A stretch of DNA of 64,000 bases, taken from Megasphaera micronuciformis F0359 (GTDB lineage Bacteria > Bacillota > Negativicutes > Veillonellales > Megasphaeraceae). Location: NCBI RefSeq assembly GCF_000165735.1, contig NZ_GL538191.1, positions 1-64,000 of the forward strand, written 5' to 3'. Positions 61,145-64,000 of the stretch are shown here, piece after piece. The translations under genes and the position numbers were made by a program. Position 1 is the first letter of the stretch. Each line of letters opens with the position of its first letter. Below the pieces are notes generated by a model. It was not told where the DNA came from and did no database searches. It worked only from the letters and a program-made list of their open reading frames with translations.

Positions 61145-61759
61145 TTAAAAAGCATCCTTATATATTTCACGATAATCGGCTTCCGTAAGAGTCACAAAGT
61201 TATGTGCCGTCAATCGCTTCTGCTCCGTTTCCACTGAATGAGCAAATGCCGGTATCATATCTTCCGTAACGCCATATTCTCTAAGTCTTTTCTTCGGCAA
61301 AATCACATCAATAAGACGAGCCAATTCAGTTAACACATCTTTTTCGGAAACCCCTAAAATCCGTGCTGCAAAAGCCTTAAATACACTTAACTCACCGCCG
61401 TCTCGACGTTGTTCATAAGCCTTCAAAACATTTGTAAACACGGCATAATTGGATTCACCGTGAGCAACATGACAGGTAACGCCCAAGGGGTAACTCATGG
61501 CGTGTACGGCTGCACATCCTACCGTGCCGAAAGCAATCCCGGCATATAGTGCGGCTGTCAGTAAGTCTCCATATAAGGGTTCACGTGCATCCTTACCGTG
61601 TTCTCGAATATACCGGTAGGCACAAAGAATCATTTCCATAGCCTTATAGCTGAAAAGCTTGGTCGTTTCCGTCGCAGCCGGCGATAAGGCTGACTCCACG
61701 GCATGAACTAAAGCATCGACGGAACTGGTTGCAAAAACCTTGAAGGGCTTGTTTACATA
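61145..61759 (-). pseudogene. 5'-truncated 4-hydroxybutyrate dehydrogenase (iron-type alcohol dehydrogenase) remnant
   Basis: About 200 codons matching the C-terminal part of iron-dependent alcohol dehydrogenases. From memory the closest is the clostridial 4-hydroxybutyrate dehydrogenase: FATSSVDALVHAVES, FSYKAMEMIL, AGIAFGTVGCAAVHAMSYPLG, the metal-binding HVAHGESNY and LREYGV. The family is about 370 residues. The first 165 or so, including the NAD-binding GGGSxxD region, are missing, so it cannot be functional. Extending the frame upstream only adds residues encoded by the TAA3 terminator, and there is no ribosome site. The break coincides with the end of the TAA3 unit. Confidence 0.88.
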
Positions 61760-61768
61760 AGTACTATT

Positions 61769-61805
61769 AAAAAACAGGCACTCTTTAGTCTGAAAGAGTG
61801 CCTGT
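61769..61805 (-). terminator. TAA3 terminator
   Basis: Stem ACAGGCACTCTTT / AAAGAGTGCCTGT with a 6-base loop followed by TTTTTT on the minus strand, 17 bases past the TAA3 stop. Confidence 0.92.
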
Positions 61806-61821
61806 CTGTAGTACATCAAAG

Positions 61822-64000
61822 CTATTTGGTTTTTGTTGTCTTTACAGCTTTTGCTGCCTTTTCGGTCTTTGCAGTTTTTGTATTTTTCTGCGGTTGAACA
61901 TGTCCGCCGTATACATCGCGATAATCTTTCATCTTCTTGTTATCTTTGTTGTTAACACGAACACGTTCTACTTTATGACGGTCGTTATCTTTACCGGAAA
62001 TGCGGTCAACACGAGTTCGATCCAATTCTTGAATACGATTCAATTCAGGTTCGAATTCGCCCATAGCTTTCGCCATCTTCGGATCAATAGGCGCTCCGTT
62101 TTGCAATGCACGGTAAATAACAGCCGCAAATTCATAACGAGTCATCGAGCGGTCACCCTTGAATTCGCCATCAGGATAACCAACAACCAGGCCTCTATCA
62201 GCTAAGGATTTAACATATTCATATGCCCAGTGGTTTTCCGAAACGTCAGGGAAGTTAACATTACCCGTACTCGTCTGGCCCACAGCCATTTTACCGGATT
62301 CCATTGCATCAATCTTTGCGTTTTGTGCTTTGACGATAGCTTTTAATGCTTCTACTTCTTTAGCCAAGGCTACTTGTGAACGTGTTACATGTTTCCCTTG
62401 CCCAAATTTCAAGCTGACTCCCGCATTTACCAGGTTTTCACCGGCACCGAAAGAACCGCCTACGCTGAACATGACATCTTCGTTCGGACGATAGTATGCA
62501 CCAACAGCCACAGCGTTAGCACTATTATAGTTGCCATAACCTGCCGCAAAATCCCACTTATCATCCGGATCGAAGTCAAGAGGATGAAGGGCTGCCAATG
62601 CTGCAGCACCGGCACCAACACGATTTACTTTATCACCCAACTTATTAATGACGGCAGAATTAATATTATTGTTATTACCAATAGCCTGTTTTAATTGAGC
62701 CACATTGACTGCGTCTGTATCATTTGTGCCGGCAGCAACGCTCGTAATCTGACGAGTACGAGTGGTACCATCGCCTACAGATACAGCAGCGTCCGTTGCT
62801 TTCCATACAGATGTTGTGTTTGTCGATGCAGTGTGAGTCGACGGATCATATCCAACTGCACCTGCACCTACGGATGCAATAGAACCGGAACCAATAGCTA
62901 CCCCACCAGCTTTTGTTACATTGGTATTGCGTCCAATAGCGACCGCATCTGATACGTTAGTCGTGCTACCAGTATCATGCGATCCTAAAATTACGCTATT
63001 ATTCGCTCCCTGTAATGTTCTATTATCACCGATAACCACGGCATGATTAGTATCACTAATCGTATTTTCAGAGCCTGTAACCGTTACATGATTTACATTC
63101 GTTGCCGTATTATGAAAACCGGTAATAGAGTTGTTGGCACTTTTCGCACCGTTAGTCCCTGTTACTGTATTATTAACACCAATCATGGCTGTACGTAATG
63201 TATAATCAGCTTTATTTCCACCACCGAAGGCCATTGTGGAGCCACCGCTACTCGATGCCCGAATAGACGTTCGTAAGCTATCGGCAAAGTCTTTTGCTGA
63301 AGCGCCCCCATCAGTCGGGGTACCGGATAAGCTCGTATATGAGTTGGTAATTTCATTGCCGGCACCAAAAATAAGAGAGCCATTGGAATTAGCTGTGCGG
63401 TTAGCAACCCCTGTAATGGTATTGGCAACACCGGAATCGTGAACACCTGTTTTAGATTCAACGCTATTTAACGAACCGTTAATAGTAGCCCCTAAATTTT
63501 TCGTCGCATTAGATAAACGACCACCATTGTAGTCACTAGAAATAATGTTGTAGGACCCTGTACTCGTAGTAAAAGCACCATTACTAAAGCTATTAGCCCC
63601 TACGGTTGTAGTATATACGCCTAATGAATCAGTTCTAGTAGAAGCACTGTTCACCGTAGTATCGCCCAAATCTCCATTATAATTGTGAGAACCGACCATC
63701 GTACTCCCTGTACGAGCAAATGTGTTATCACCGATAGCAACACTTCCTACAACCTTAGTCGGATCAGCAGGAATTCTAGAAGAAGAGAACCAACTACCAC
63801 TATATGTTGTCTGACCAAAAGCAAAGCTGGCTTCTCCGCCACCAGCCATGTTTTCTATGTGTGCATTTTTACCAATGGCAATACTACCGCCTTGGCTGGC
63901 ATAGTTATCAATATTGGCTCCGTTACCTATTGCAACATCACCGGTTGCAGCGCTAGCACCATTAGAATAACTAATGCTGGCTCCTTGCCCAATTGCTACG
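61822..64000 (-). CDS. Trimeric autotransporter adhesin TAA3 with C-terminal SLH domain (5' end outside window)
   Basis: The frame is open to the right edge (VAIGQGASISYSNGAS is still in frame), so the N-terminus is missing; about 725 codons are visible. Beta-roll head repeats lead to one neck (SVAAGTNDTDAVNVAQLKQ) and almost directly to the YadA anchor (GAGAAALAALHPLDFDPDDKWDFAAGYGNYN to NAGVSLKFG), so there is no long stalk. Past the barrel comes a coil (VALAKEVEALKAIVKAQNAKI), then an SLH domain at 62107-62256 with FPDVSENHWAYEYVKSLADRG, GYPDGEFKGD and MTRYEFAAVIYRA. A charged helix and a Lys/Thr/Ala-rich tail end the protein. The SLH domain should bind peptidoglycan in the periplasm. Confidence 0.93.
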   Translation of the reverse strand, partial: VAIGQGASISYSNGASAATGDVAIGNGANIDNYASQGGSIAIGKNAHIENMAGGGEASFAFGQTTYSGSWFSSSRIPADPTKVVGSVAIGDNTFARTGSTMVGSHNYNGDLGDTTVNSASTRTDSLGVYTTTVGANSFSNGAFTTSTGSYNIISSDYNGGRLSNATKNLGATINGSLNSVESKTGVHDSGVANTITGVANRTANSNGSLIFGAGNEITNSYTSLSGTPTDGGASAKDFADSLRTSIRASSSGGSTMAFGGGNKADYTLRTAMIGVNNTVTGTNGAKSANNSITGFHNTATNVNHVTVTGSENTISDTNHAVVIGDNRTLQGANNSVILGSHDTGSTTNVSDAVAIGRNTNVTKAGGVAIGSGSIASVGAGAVGYDPSTHTASTNTTSVWKATDAAVSVGDGTTRTRQITSVAAGTNDTDAVNVAQLKQAIGNNNNINSAVINKLGDKVNRVGAGAAALAALHPLDFDPDDKWDFAAGYGNYNSANAVAVGAYYRPNEDVMFSVGGSFGAGENLVNAGVSLKFGQGKHVTRSQVALAKEVEALKAIVKAQNAKIDAMESGKMAVGQTSTGNVNFPDVSENHWAYEYVKSLADRGLVVGYPDGEFKGDRSMTRYEFAAVIYRALQNGAPIDPKMAKAMGEFEPELNRIQELDRTRVDRISGKDNDRHKVERVRVNNKDNKKMKDYRDVYGGHVQPQKNTKTAKTEKAAKAVKTTKTK

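Noticed and set aside
61759-61819. N-terminal 20 codons that would extend the alcohol-dehydrogenase frame to an ATG at 61819
   Set aside because: These codons coincide with the TAA3 terminator hairpin, lack similarity to the family and have no ribosome site.

Overview
This window looks like a chromosomal segment of a diderm Firmicute of the class Negativicutes (Veillonella/Dialister/Negativicoccus relatives; I cannot name the genus). Firmicute-type neighbourhoods (hrcA-grpE-dnaK-dnaJ under a CIRCE operator, prmA-rsmE-mtaB, rpsU-yqeY, recD2, ComFC, YlbF) occur beside outer-membrane features: three very large trimeric autotransporter adhesins (TAAs) with extended signal peptides and YadA-type anchors. 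One TAA carries an S-layer-homology (SLH) domain of the kind Negativicutes use to tether the outer membrane to peptidoglycan. Almost all genes are on the minus strand. Exceptions are a small membrane protein, clpB, a SpeD-like gene, an HD-GYP gene, a lysine permease and a transglycosylase.

Layout. 1-5.6 kb: an L-2-hydroxyacid dehydrogenase, a small membrane protein, typA, and the trmL-ylbF-murB operon. 5.6-25 kb: the adhesin region. It has TAA1 (2366 aa) followed by a small secreted protein, an MFS transporter, then TAA2 (2811 aa) followed by a related small secreted protein. 25.7-39.7 kb: clpB, a probably non-catalytic SpeD homologue, an HD-GYP phosphodiesterase, chorismate mutase-recD2-comF, a LysP-type permease, an FMN 2-hydroxyacid oxidoreductase with an N-terminal Cys cluster, rubredoxin, argG-argH and a peptidoglycan transglycosylase. 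39.7-48 kb: a threonine-aldolase-like enzyme with a secreted protein, yraN-comM-dprA, and prmA-rsmE-mtaB-HIT with a coupled 38-aa membrane protein. 48-61 kb: hrcA-grpE-dnaK-dnaJ, glutamine synthetase behind a leader terminator, rpsU-yqeY, and iscS-mnmA-lepA-hemW. 61-64 kb: a 5'-truncated 4-hydroxybutyrate dehydrogenase remnant abutting a third TAA that runs off the right edge.

The candidate new system is the adhesin module. TAA1 and TAA2 both continue past the outer-membrane barrel into a 64-70-residue coiled coil with a shared DRYxxGPISSxY motif, which should lie in the periplasm. Each gene is followed, across a GC-rich intercistronic hairpin without a U-tract, by a small signal-peptide protein, and the two small proteins appear to be diverged homologues. 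TAA3 lacks this partner and instead ends in coiled coil, SLH domain and basic tail. This suggests two alternative ways of connecting a TAA to the cell wall: a built-in SLH anchor, or a partner protein encoded in cis. TAA1 and TAA2 also share near-identical DNA cassettes, and TAA2 contains 1437-bp tandem repeats, so the stalks probably vary by recombination.

Regulatory features read from sequence include consensus promoters, CIRCE, a glnA attenuator-like leader, a 20-codon upstream ORF overlapping the TAA2 start, and many intrinsic terminators. I saw no tRNA, rRNA, CRISPR array, prophage or IS element.
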